This document shows positions 26,208-34,711 of a stretch of 64,000 bases of DNA, piece by piece (position 1 is the first letter of the stretch; each line of letters begins with the position of its first letter). Both the position numbers and the translations under genes were made by a program. Under the pieces are notes generated by a model, which was not told where the DNA came from, did not search any database, and saw only the letters and a list, made by a program, of their open reading frames with translations. The DNA lies in contig NZ_CP041191.1 in assembly GCF_006517275.1 (NCBI RefSeq), positions 2,351,001-2,415,000 on the forward strand, given 5' to 3'. The stretch comes from Labrenzia sp. PHM005 (GTDB lineage: Bacteria; Pseudomonadota; Alphaproteobacteria; Rhizobiales; Stappiaceae).

Positions 26208-26329
26208 TACAAATAATGTAAGAATGGTCTAAGCCCTGGACCGGAAGCTTCGAAAATGTTGCTTTATGTGGTGTTCGTGCTACAGGACGGGCGCCTCAAA
26301 ACGGAATTAAAATCTGAGCTCTTAAGCGC

Positions 26330-27109
26330 ATGAACATAAAGACCAAAAACCAGCGGGAAGAGGAAATCTTGCGGGAGCTTTACAGGGCTGGCGGTTCCTG
26401 CCGCGTCAGTTTTCTGGCCAAGGAACTCGGTGTAACGCTGGAGACCATCCGGAGAAATCTGAAGACGCTGGAAGACCGTCAAATCGTCCGCAAGGTTCAT
26501 GGCGGCGTGCATTTGGTCGAAGACATTCTGGAGCCGACCTTCGAAAGCCGGCTGGATAAGAAAGTTCATGCCAAAGAGGTGTTGGCCAAAGCTGTTGCGG
26601 AAACCATCAGCGATGGCGATTCCGTATTTCTCGATATTGGATCAACAACGGCCTATGTCGCGATGGCTCTGCAAAACCACTCCAATCTGTTTGTCGTGAC
26701 CAATTCCGTCTTTGTGGCAAGCACGTTGTCGACGCGGAACAACAACCGGGTTTTCATGGCTGGTGGTGAGTTGCGGCCCCATGACGGCGGCGCCTTTGGC
26801 GTAGAAGCGCAGGATCTCATCCGGCGCCTCAATGTCCGGTTCGCGATATTCTCAGTTGGCGCGATTAATGCGGATACCGGCTTTATGTTGCATGACCTGC
26901 AGGAAGCCAATCTTGCGAACATTGCAATGGAAAATGCCCAGGTCCGGGTCATCGTTGCCGATGGCGAAAAACTGGGAAAACGCGCACCGGTGGCACTGCA
27001 GAACACCAGCCGGATTGATTTGCTTATCACCGATCGGGACCCGCCAAAAGGTATCCGGACTATGTTGGAAGAGAACGAAATCGATCTGATCGTGGCTGAT
27101 GGAGGATAG
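26330..27109 (+). CDS. DeoR-family transcriptional regulator
   Basis: This 259-residue protein has the DeoR helix-turn-helix at about residues 8-60 (REEEILRELYRAGGSCRVSFLAKELGVTLETIRRNLKTLE) and the C-terminal sensor domain from about 80, with the typical DGDSVFLDIGSTTAYVA and VTNSVFVASTL segments. DeoR sensor domains normally bind phosphorylated small molecules. It is divergent from the betaine-type operon, which encodes both a kinase and a phosphatase, so a phosphorylated amine or alcohol may be the inducer. This is inference from family and context. Confidence 0.9.
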   Translation: MNIKTKNQREEEILRELYRAGGSCRVSFLAKELGVTLETIRRNLKTLEDRQIVRKVHGGVHLVEDILEPTFESRLDKKVHAKEVLAKAVAETISDGDSVFLDIGSTTAYVAMALQNHSNLFVVTNSVFVASTLSTRNNNRVFMAGGELRPHDGGAFGVEAQDLIRRLNVRFAIFSVGAINADTGFMLHDLQEANLANIAMENAQVRVIVADGEKLGKRAPVALQNTSRIDLLITDRDPPKGIRTMLEENEIDLIVADGG

Positions 27110-27499
27110 CGATGCAGAAGTACGCCCTGTCATTTGAATTTTGCAATTCGCGGATGCCGGTACTCGAACGGTAGAGTATTGGGAATATGTCTTCTGACAC
27201 CGTTGAAAACGGCAAGCTGCATCTGCCTCGGCATATTCAATTTCCAACCCAAATTACGGCGAGCGGCCGAATTTCAACAATTTTTCGCTAAGCGTCGCTC
27301 GGGAGAATAACGGGGTTTGCTCAAACTATGTTTTCGATTGGTTTGGCTTAGTAGAGCCTCCTATGGAACTAGGTTGCCTACTCCAAACACAGAGCATTAG
27401 AGCCGAATTACGTTTAAACCGGATCGGCCAGTCGAGACGACATTAAGAGAGAGTTGGGCGTCGCATAAAACGCAGAACAACGGCCCCTGATTGACTGTG
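27110..27499. other. 390-base stretch without a recognisable gene
   Basis: Between the DeoR stop and the end of the reverse-strand racemase-like gene I find no convincing coding frame, RNA gene or strong terminator hairpin. Short frames here lack ribosome sites. Confidence 0.5.
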
Positions 27500-28546
27500 T
27501 TACTCATCTTTACTGGCCGGTATGAAACGCGGCGCGGTAGCAACGGTTATTCCGCCGTCTATTTGCTGGATCATTTTCCGATCCTTCATATGACCAGTTT
27601 TTCCGGCATCTTCTATTGGGATTACCCATGAAAGGCAGGCGTCGGGTGTTTCTACGGCTGTTTGCAAGGCGGTCTCGTCCATTTGCATTACCGCAGCCGC
27701 TATTTTTTGGCTCATTGCAGGCCAATTCTCCCGGTTCATCTGATCTGCAAAGATGGGATCGTCCAAATTTAGGGCTTTGCGCAGGGCGGAGTAAAACTTC
27801 GGTTCGATCGCCCCGACGGCAATGTAGTTTCCATTCTGGGTTTGATAGCAGCGATAGAACGGCGCAGCGCCGTCCAGCAAATTGCTGCTCCGGTGAGGGA
27901 CCCAGGCACTAGCATTTCTCCAGCCGTAGTTCATGGCCATCAACAACGCGGTGCCATCAGCCATGGCGGCATCAATCACAGACCCTTTTCCGGTCGAACG
28001 AGCAGCAATTACTGCCGCGAGAATACCAAACGCGCCCAGCATGCCTCCGCCACCAAAGTCCCCGACCAGCGAAAGCGGGGGAGGCGGCGGCTCATCCTGT
28101 GGACCGATCGCATGGAGGGCGCCCGTCTGCGCGATATAGTTGATGTCGTGCCCTGGATGCAGGGCGAGCGGGCCTGTCTGTCCGTAGCCGGTGATCCTGC
28201 AATAGACCAAAACCGGATTGATCTTGTGACATTCCTTGGGTCCAAGTCCCAGTCGCTCCATAACGCCGGGACGATGCCCCTCAAGAAGCACATCCGTCCG
28301 TTCGAGTTTCTTCAAGACCTCGGTACGGCCGTGATCCGATTTCAGATCGAGTGGGATTCTCCGGGCCCGACCGCGGAGCAGAATTTCGCTGTCTCCCACA
28401 TCGACACCGTTTGGTTGACCTCCGGGGCGCGTGATCCTGATGACCTCCGCGCCGTGATCGGCCAGCATCATGGCGCAAAACGGCACCGGGCCAATGGCGT
28501 CAAATTCCAGTACTTTCAGCCCGGCGAGTGGTTTGAGACCGGTCAT
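27500..28546 (-). CDS. Alpha-methylacyl-CoA racemase-like protein (CoA-transferase family III)
   Basis: This 348-residue protein belongs to the CaiB/BaiF family and looks closest to alpha-methylacyl-CoA racemase. The N-terminal GPVPFCAMMLADHGAEVIRI and EGHRPGVMERLGLGP segments bind CoA. The racemase catalytic residues seem present: His in HPGHDINY near 130, Asp in VGDFGGGG near 161, and Glu in AIEPKFY near 250. The formyl-CoA-transferase type aspartate loop is not evident. Racemases of this kind convert (R)- to (S)-2-methylacyl-CoA so that a dehydrogenase can act. It overlaps the MaoC-like gene by four bases and ends the carboxylase operon. Confidence 0.82.
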   Translation of the reverse strand: MTGLKPLAGLKVLEFDAIGPVPFCAMMLADHGAEVIRITRPGGQPNGVDVGDSEILLRGRARRIPLDLKSDHGRTEVLKKLERTDVLLEGHRPGVMERLGLGPKECHKINPVLVYCRITGYGQTGPLALHPGHDINYIAQTGALHAIGPQDEPPPPPLSLVGDFGGGGMLGAFGILAAVIAARSTGKGSVIDAAMADGTALLMAMNYGWRNASAWVPHRSSNLLDGAAPFYRCYQTQNGNYIAVGAIEPKFYSALRKALNLDDPIFADQMNRENWPAMSQKIAAAVMQMDETALQTAVETPDACLSWVIPIEDAGKTGHMKDRKMIQQIDGGITVATAPRFIPASKDE

Positions 28547-28875
28547 GCAGCGGTTCTCCTTCGCACGCGGGCGACGTGTTTTCTGGCGGTGACTAAGACA
28601 CCATTCTGATTTCTCGCATTATGCAGGAAATTCACGATCCAGGCTTCCGGCCGTGAGCCGCACTGTCTGCAGCTTTCCACCGTAGTCCGGATGCGCAAAG
28701 TGTCGCCTTGAAACACTGGCGCCGGGAAGGTCACGTTAGACATGCCCAGATAGGCAAAAGTTGTACCGAGCGTGGTTTCATTGACCGACACTCTGATCAT
28801 CGTCCCAAGGGTCATAAGGGATTTTGCCAGTGGCTTTTCAAATGCGGCGAATTCTTCGAACCAAAGTCCCGCCAT
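28543..28875 (-). CDS. MaoC-like hot-dog protein with apparent internal deletion
   Basis: The protein starts MAGLWFEEF and continues from about residue 11 with FEKPLAKSLMTLGTMI and then ETTLGTTFAYLGMSNVTFPAPVFQGDTL, which are typical of MaoC dehydratases next to CoA transferases. In family members as I remember them, roughly 40-45 residues lie between FEEF and the F-x-KPL helix. They include the first strand and the Asp/His active-site stretch. Here that part is missing without a frame break, leaving 110 residues instead of about 150. The frame and overlap with the racemase gene are intact, so the gene is probably still translated, but hydratase activity is doubtful. It could act as a CoA-thioester-binding remnant or a decaying gene. 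Confidence 0.7.
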   Translation of the reverse strand: MAGLWFEEFAAFEKPLAKSLMTLGTMIRVSVNETTLGTTFAYLGMSNVTFPAPVFQGDTLRIRTTVESCRQCGSRPEAWIVNFLHNARNQNGVLVTARKHVARVRRRTAA

Positions 28876-28878
28876 CGG

Positions 28879-30861
28879 TCAGTTCTCAGCGTTTGTCAGT
28901 TTGAGTTGAACGAGCAGAGCCCCCGTTTCAACAGTGTTCCCCGTTTCCGTTTGGATGCCTGTGACTTTTCCGGCGGCTCTGGCCTTGAGTTCCAAAAGGA
29001 GTTTCATGGATTCCATCACTGCCAGTGTGTCGCCTTCAGCCACGTCTGCTCCTAGTTCGGTGCGCAACTCAACCACCAAACCTGGCATCGGTGCCGTAAT
29101 TTGATTGGGAGCTTCTGAATGGTTGTCCTGTTCCGCAGTGTCGTAGTCACCGAGGGACACGATCTGGTGAGCGGCATCGAAATCCTGACCCCAAAGATGG
29201 ATTGTATTTTCTTCAATCAATGCGCCAATTGTCTGTTTGATGCCATCTTCCGTAACTGTAAGCCTGTGAGCCTCATTCCATTCCGCCTGCATCGTTTTTG
29301 TGCTGCCATTGCTGGTAATCACAAACCCTTCGGAGGTGTTGGCAATTCGCACGCGATGTTCCGGATCTTTGGGATCAAGATAGGTGGTTTGAGCGGGGTG
29401 CCCCGCCTTCTGGAGCAAGCGGAAACCTCCAACACCCTGCCAGGGCGAAGCTTGAGGTTTTGGCCGGATGTGCCATGCAAGGGCGGCAAAGGCCAGACTG
29501 TCAACTGGAGCGAGCTGCCAGCCTTCTGGCCACTCTTGTGCCAGGAAATTGGTTGAGGCGCGGCCGATCGCAAAACGTTCGCGAAGGAGAGCGTCGCGAA
29601 GAAAGGTTCGCGTGGTGGTCACACCTGCAACTTCGAGCCGCTCAAGACCTTTGGCAAGTTTTTTGCGTGCCGTATTTCGATCCCGGCCGTGGGAAATCAG
29701 TTTCGCGATCAGGGAATCGTAATGTGTTCCAACCACAGATCCAGCCCGAATTCCGCTGTCAGTGCGAAGTTCTGAAGCGACCGACCAGTGCAGGATTTTT
29801 CCCGTGTCAGGGCGAAATCCTTTGTTAGCATCCTCTGCCGTCAGCCGCGCCTCTATGGCATGACCGGTGCAGGTTATCTGATCTTGCGAGAGTGAAAGTT
29901 TTTCGCCAGCAGCGACGCGAAGCTGAAGGTCCACCAGATCAACACCGCAGATCTCCTCGGTCACGGCATGTTCGACCTGCAGCCTTGTATTCATCTCCAG
30001 GAAGTAGAACCCTTCGGTTTCGTCATCCAATATGAACTCCACTGTACCGGTACTATCATAGCCGATCTTGCGCCCAAGACCGACCGCGGCTGAATATAGT
30101 GCGGCACGCGTTTCTTGGCGCAGATTTGGGGCGGGTGCTTCTTCCAGTATTTTTTGGTGGTTACGCTGCACTGAACAGTCGCGTTCGAAAAAATGTAGCA
30201 TCGAGCCGTGCGTGTCGCCCAGAAGTTGCACTTCGATATGGCGCGGATTTTCAATCAGCTTTTCAATCAGCAATCGCCCATCGCCAAACGAACGGGTAGC
30301 CTCTGTGCGGGCAGCTCTGATAGCGGCTTCCAGATCAATGGGATCAAAGACGGCACGCATGCCCTTGCCGCCACCGCCTGCGCTGGCCTTTACCATAACC
30401 GGGAAGCCGATTTCATGTGCGGCGGCTACAAGTGCAGCATCGCTCTGATCTTCGCCTGAATAACCAGGTATGCAGGGAACTCCGGCCTCGAGCGCGATTT
30501 TCTTAGCTTCGATCTTGGATCCCATAGATCGGATCGCATCGATATGTGGGCCGACCCAAGTGATACCCAGCTTGCTACAGCCATGAACCAGGTCCGCTTG
30601 CTCGGACAGAAAACCATAGCCGGGATGAATCGCCTCGGCGCCGGTCATGCGGGCTGCATCTAAAATGCGGTCTGTTCGCAGATAACTCTCAGCTGCAGGG
30701 GCAGGGCCGATGTGGACGGCGTGATCCGCCATTTGGACATGCAATGCAGCTGCATCAGCGTCCGAATAAACGGCGATCGTACGCAGTCCCATTTTGCGCG
30801 CGGTGCGCATGATGCGGCAAGCGATTTCACCGCGATTGGCAATGAGAAGGCTATCAAACAT
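28879..30861 (-). CDS. Biotin-dependent acyl-CoA carboxylase, biotin carboxylase/carrier subunit
   Basis: This is the alpha subunit of a methylcrotonyl-, geranyl- or propionyl-CoA type carboxylase. Residues 1-450 are the biotin carboxylase: N-terminal LIANRGEIACRI, an ATP-grasp glycine loop KASAGGGGKGMR near 160, and EMNTRLQVEHAVTE near 288. The C-terminal biotin carrier has MESMKL near 618 with the biotinyl lysine near 620. The middle region is variable. At 660 residues it fits MccA/AtuF. It is separated from the carboxyltransferase gene by nine bases. The neighbouring racemase and dehydrogenase suggest a branched acyl-CoA substrate; which one cannot be told. Confidence 0.9.
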   Translation of the reverse strand: MFDSLLIANRGEIACRIMRTARKMGLRTIAVYSDADAAALHVQMADHAVHIGPAPAAESYLRTDRILDAARMTGAEAIHPGYGFLSEQADLVHGCSKLGITWVGPHIDAIRSMGSKIEAKKIALEAGVPCIPGYSGEDQSDAALVAAAHEIGFPVMVKASAGGGGKGMRAVFDPIDLEAAIRAARTEATRSFGDGRLLIEKLIENPRHIEVQLLGDTHGSMLHFFERDCSVQRNHQKILEEAPAPNLRQETRAALYSAAVGLGRKIGYDSTGTVEFILDDETEGFYFLEMNTRLQVEHAVTEEICGVDLVDLQLRVAAGEKLSLSQDQITCTGHAIEARLTAEDANKGFRPDTGKILHWSVASELRTDSGIRAGSVVGTHYDSLIAKLISHGRDRNTARKKLAKGLERLEVAGVTTTRTFLRDALLRERFAIGRASTNFLAQEWPEGWQLAPVDSLAFAALAWHIRPKPQASPWQGVGGFRLLQKAGHPAQTTYLDPKDPEHRVRIANTSEGFVITSNGSTKTMQAEWNEAHRLTVTEDGIKQTIGALIEENTIHLWGQDFDAAHQIVSLGDYDTAEQDNHSEAPNQITAPMPGLVVELRTELGADVAEGDTLAVMESMKLLLELKARAAGKVTGIQTETGNTVETGALLVQLKLTNAEN

Positions 30862-30870
30862 GTCCCGTCC

Positions 30871-32415
30871 TCACATTCTGTAGACCGGGCGCGGACCGGT
30901 GTCCTGTTCTTCCCCCGCCGCCAAGGCAATGCAGAGACCCAGAACATCGCGGGTCTGGTTGGGTTCGATGATGCCGTCATCCCACAGCCTGGCGGTCGCA
31001 TAATAAGGGTCGGACTGTTCTTCGAACTGGGCGCGGGTGCGGGAGTCCAGCTCCTGGATTTCCTCTTCGGTTGCAGGCGATTTGATGCTGGCACGGCGCA
31101 GGTCGGTTACGACTGTTGCAGCGACATCGGGGCTCATTGTCGCGATGCGTGCGTTCGGCCAGGAGAACAGAAAACGAGGCCGGAATCCCCGGCCGCACAT
31201 GCCGTAATTTCCGGCACCATAGGATCCTCCAACCAGTATGGTGTATTTCGGAACCCGTGCATTCGATACGGCATAGACCAGTTTGGCCGAATGCTTGGCA
31301 ATGCCTCCGCGTTCAGCTTCGGTTCCGACCATGAAACCGGTAATGTTTTGTAGAAAAACCAGCGGGATCTGACGCTGGTCACAGAGTTCTATGAAATGTG
31401 CACCCTTGACCGAGCTTTCGGAAAACAGCGCGCCGTCATTTGCCAGGATGCCCACCGGGTAACCGTGAATTTGGGCAAAGCCCGTGATCAGGCTCTTGCC
31501 GTAATCAGGCTTGAACTCTGAGAATTCTGAGCCGTCCACCAGAGTCTTGATCAACGCCCGCATGTCGATCGGACGTTTTAGATCTACAGGCGCATGATCC
31601 TGGGTTTCACCATGCAGGGCCAATGGAGGTTTGCCGACTTGCTTGGGAGATGAGACCTTGCGGTTGTCACCCAGGTTGGCAATGATCTCACGCAGTTTTT
31701 GAAGTGCAGATTCCTCATCCGGCGCAATATGATCGCTGACACCGGAAACCTGTGTGTGCATCTCGGCACCGCCTAATGTTTCGCCGTCAACAATCTCATT
31801 GATGGCTGCTTTAACGATCGGAGGGCCACCCAGGTGAATTCGGCCGGTCCCTTTGACCATAATGACCTGATCTGACAGGGCGGGAATATAGGCACCGCCC
31901 GCTGTGCAGCCGCCGAAAACCACCGAGATTTGCGGGATACCAGCAGCTGACATTTGGCACTGACGCCAGAAACCGCCACCGAAATGATCCTTATCGGGAA
32001 AAACACGGTCCTGCTCAGGCAGAAAGGCTCCGCCACAATCCACCAGGTAGATGCAGGGCAGCCGGTGCTGTTCAGCAATCTCCTGAGCACGTGAATGCTT
32101 GCGCACTGTTTCGGCAAAGAAGGATCCACCCTTGGTGGTCGCATCATTGGCGATGAGCATGCAAGGACGTTCATGGATCATGCCGATACCTGTGACGATC
32201 CCGGCGCTGGGCACCTCACCACCATAGAGTCCATGTGCTGCCAGGGGGGACAGTTCCAAGAACGCTGTTTGGGGATCGACGATCATTTCGATCCGCTCCC
32301 GGACAAGCATTTTCCCGCGTTCGGCATGGCGGGCGCGAAACTTCGCTCCGCCCCCTTGCGACGCGCCTCGGAGTTTTTCCCGCAATTCATCGACCAGATC
32401 CGTGATTGCAGCCAT
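30871..32415 (-). CDS. Acyl-CoA carboxylase, carboxyltransferase (beta) subunit
   Basis: This is the 514-residue partner of the biotin subunit. It has two crotonase-like halves: the N half holds VDCGGAFLPEQDRVFPDKDHFG near 133 and GGCTAGGAYIPALSDQ near 175, a pattern typical of methylcrotonyl/geranyl-CoA carboxylases rather than acetyl-CoA carboxylase. The C half holds GFMVGTEAERGGIAKHSAKLV near 370 and GGSYGAGNYGMCGR near 408. It is the first gene of the reverse-strand operon, with its ATG 42 bases from the palindrome at 32457-32470. Confidence 0.92.
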   Translation of the reverse strand: MAAITDLVDELREKLRGASQGGGAKFRARHAERGKMLVRERIEMIVDPQTAFLELSPLAAHGLYGGEVPSAGIVTGIGMIHERPCMLIANDATTKGGSFFAETVRKHSRAQEIAEQHRLPCIYLVDCGGAFLPEQDRVFPDKDHFGGGFWRQCQMSAAGIPQISVVFGGCTAGGAYIPALSDQVIMVKGTGRIHLGGPPIVKAAINEIVDGETLGGAEMHTQVSGVSDHIAPDEESALQKLREIIANLGDNRKVSSPKQVGKPPLALHGETQDHAPVDLKRPIDMRALIKTLVDGSEFSEFKPDYGKSLITGFAQIHGYPVGILANDGALFSESSVKGAHFIELCDQRQIPLVFLQNITGFMVGTEAERGGIAKHSAKLVYAVSNARVPKYTILVGGSYGAGNYGMCGRGFRPRFLFSWPNARIATMSPDVAATVVTDLRRASIKSPATEEEIQELDSRTRAQFEEQSDPYYATARLWDDGIIEPNQTRDVLGLCIALAAGEEQDTGPRPVYRM

Positions 32416-32456
32416 CGCCGACTTCCTCGTTTCAATTTTCGAGATTGATTTTCTAC

Positions 32457-32470
32457 CTAACGACCGTTAG
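32457..32470. promoter_or_regulatory. Palindromic operator, likely TetR site
   Basis: CTAACG-AC-CGTTAG is a perfect 6-bp inverted repeat with a two-base centre. It lies in the 91-base gap between the divergent carboxylase and acyl-CoA dehydrogenase operons. The TetR gene that ends the rightward operon is the obvious binder; one site could control both directions. Confidence 0.6.
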
Positions 32471-32506
32471 AAATTCTGTCAACAAGCAAACAAAGGAGCG
32501 GCCAAG

Positions 32507-33679
32507 GTGACCACACCCGGATTTGATGCCACCACATCCAGCAGTTTCTTCTTTGATGAAGAGCATCACATGCTCCGCGCCCAAGTCCGGCGCTTTATTG
32601 AAGAGGAAATCAAGCCTCATGCAGATGTGTGGGAGGAGGAAGGTGCCACACCGCGAGAGTTGCTCAGAAAAATGGGTGCCTTGGGTTTTTTTGGCGTCAC
32701 CTATCCGCACCAGTTCGGCGGTTCAGACATGGACGAACGCGCAACGGTGGTTCTGGCCGAGGAGCTTGGGCGCTGCACCTATGCCGGAGTAGCAATTACA
32801 GCGCTTGTGCATACGGATATGGCGTCCGTACATATTTTCAATGCTGGCACTGATGCGCAGAAACAGAAATACCTCCCCCGTGTGATTTCAGGTGAAATCA
32901 TTACAGCGGTGGGAATTACCGAGCCTGATGCGGGGTCGGACGTAAAAGGCATACGAACCAATGCCCGACATGAAGGAGACCACTACGTTTTGAATGGCGC
33001 GAAGACATTCATCACAAACGGAGTGCATGGCGATGTCTTCTGCATTGCTGCCAAAACGGATCCGCAGGGGGCTCCAAGCCAAAGCGTGACCATGTTTATC
33101 GTTGAAAAGGGCATGGAAGGCTTTTCAGTGTCGCGCTCACTAAAGAAACACGGCTGGAACAGCTCGGACACCGCCGAGCTTTCTTTCGTTGATGTCCGGG
33201 TGCCTCAAGAAAACGTGCTCGGTCAGGAGGGGCGCGGGTTTTACGAGATCATGAAGAATTTCCAGAACGAGCGGCTGGTTCTTGGCGCCATGGCCATGGG
33301 GGAAGCGCAGGCCGCCTTGGAACTGACGGTGCAGTATACGAAAGACCGCAAGGCATTTGGAGAACCGCTTTGGGCAAAACAAATGATCCGGACCCGCCTG
33401 GCCGAGTTGACCTCTAAAGTTGAGGCTGGGCGGCAAATGATTTATGCGACGGCGGCACGGTCCGCCATGGGCGAAAGCCTGGTGCGGGAGGTGTCCATGA
33501 TCAAATCCTATTGTGGAGAGTTGGTGAATGAAGTCATGTACGCCTGTGTTCAATTTCATGGCGGCATGGGTTTCATGCGAGAAAGCACCATTGAACGTAT
33601 GTCACGCGATGCTCGGGTTCAGGCCATTGGCGGTGGAGCCACTGAAGTGATGCTGGAAGAAGTCGCGAAGCGGATGTGA
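32507..33679 (+). CDS. Acyl-CoA dehydrogenase
   Basis: This is an FAD-dependent alpha,beta-dehydrogenase of acyl-CoAs, 390 residues. Family signatures are present: ITEPDAGSDVKGIRT near 143, TFITNG near 167, the QVRRFIEEEIKPHADVWEEEG start, and FHGGMGFMRESTIERMSRDAR near 350, where the Glu in ESTIER falls close to the place used for the catalytic base in isovaleryl- and short/branched-chain enzymes. The start is GTG at 32507 with AAAGGAG upstream. It is divergent from the carboxylase genes, and the two operons form one functional module under the shared palindrome. Confidence 0.92.
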   Translation: MTTPGFDATTSSSFFFDEEHHMLRAQVRRFIEEEIKPHADVWEEEGATPRELLRKMGALGFFGVTYPHQFGGSDMDERATVVLAEELGRCTYAGVAITALVHTDMASVHIFNAGTDAQKQKYLPRVISGEIITAVGITEPDAGSDVKGIRTNARHEGDHYVLNGAKTFITNGVHGDVFCIAAKTDPQGAPSQSVTMFIVEKGMEGFSVSRSLKKHGWNSSDTAELSFVDVRVPQENVLGQEGRGFYEIMKNFQNERLVLGAMAMGEAQAALELTVQYTKDRKAFGEPLWAKQMIRTRLAELTSKVEAGRQMIYATAARSAMGESLVREVSMIKSYCGELVNEVMYACVQFHGGMGFMRESTIERMSRDARVQAIGGGATEVMLEEVAKRM

Positions 33680-33682
33680 TTG

Positions 33683-34711
33683 ATGCAAAGCTGGAGTTTT
33701 AAAGAGGGTTTTGGCCTCGACAATCTAGTGAAGACCGACGAGGTGATGCCTGAAGTCGGTCCGCGGGACGTGTTGCTTGAAATGCACGCTGCGTCTCTGA
33801 ATTACCGGGACCTGGTCGTGATGCAAGGTGGGCACGGCCGCTCCGTCGCTCCTCCTCTTGTTCCTTTGTCAGATGGCGTGGGCAAAATTGTTGCTACCGG
33901 TCGACAGGTTGCGGACTTTGCTGTGGGCGACCGTGTTTGTCCGGCATTTTATCAGCACTGGTACGGTGGGGCTCCGCCTGCCAACCTTGAAAAGGGTCGG
34001 CTTGGTGGCCCGCTTGACGGTGTATTGGCAACACACCGGGTGTTTGCAGCGGAGACATTGGTGCGGATCCCAGAATATCTCAGTGATGCCGAAGCTGCCG
34101 CGTTACCCTGCGCAGGCGTGACGGCTTGGAGCGCATTAAATGAGCCCACGTCGCTGCGGTCTGGGGAAACGGTCCTTGTTCAGGGAACGGGAGGCGTTGC
34201 ACTGATGGCACTGCAACTTGCAAAGGCCATGGGCGCACGGGTGATCATGACCACCTCAACACCTGCGAAGGCGAAGCAGTTGCGTGAACTTGGGGCAGAT
34301 GATGTTATCGACCGCTCCAAAGTCTCCAATTGGCACCACCTTGTGCAGGAGATGACAGAAGGTAGGGGAGTTGACCGTGTTCTGGAACTTGGAGGCGCGA
34401 CCACACTGAATACATCGGTTAAATCTGTGAAGACAGGCGGCACAGTTCTGTTGATCGGTAATGTGACAGGAAATGTCGCCGAGCTCTTTCTGCCGTTGCT
34501 GCTGTCGCGTCGCATTACCTTGCATGCTGTCTCCGTCGGTTCACAGGAAACTTTCCGGTCTCTTTGCAAGGTATTGCAGTTTCATCGGATCAGACCGGTC
34601 ATCGGCAAGCTGTTTGATTTTGATGATGCGCTATTGGCCTTTGGCACTCTTGAGTCAGGTGAAGTTTTCGGGAAGGTATGTGTTTCCTGCCAGCCGGACA
34701 GAAACAAGTGA
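33683..34711 (+). CDS. Zinc-independent MDR-family NAD(P)-dependent oxidoreductase
   Basis: This is a medium-chain dehydrogenase/reductase of about 342 residues, related to quinone oxidoreductases and enoyl reductases. It has the N-terminal GroES-like domain (SLNYRDLVVMQGGHG near 38) and the cofactor loop VLVQGTGGVALMALQLAKAMGA near 165. The zinc-binding cysteine and histidine patterns of alcohol dehydrogenases are lacking. The ATG at 33683 lies three bases after the preceding stop. It might reduce an enoyl intermediate or oxidise an alcohol; the substrate is open. Confidence 0.85.
   Translation: MQSWSFKEGFGLDNLVKTDEVMPEVGPRDVLLEMHAASLNYRDLVVMQGGHGRSVAPPLVPLSDGVGKIVATGRQVADFAVGDRVCPAFYQHWYGGAPPANLEKGRLGGPLDGVLATHRVFAAETLVRIPEYLSDAEAAALPCAGVTAWSALNEPTSLRSGETVLVQGTGGVALMALQLAKAMGARVIMTTSTPAKAKQLRELGADDVIDRSKVSNWHHLVQEMTEGRGVDRVLELGGATTLNTSVKSVKTGGTVLLIGNVTGNVAELFLPLLLSRRITLHAVSVGSQETFRSLCKVLQFHRIRPVIGKLFDFDDALLAFGTLESGEVFGKVCVSCQPDRNK

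Noticed and set aside
27110..27280. tRNA-like or attachment-site-like sequence in the gene-free stretch
   Set aside because: A short segment resembles part of a T-arm/acceptor region, but no cloverleaf with paired arms can be drawn.
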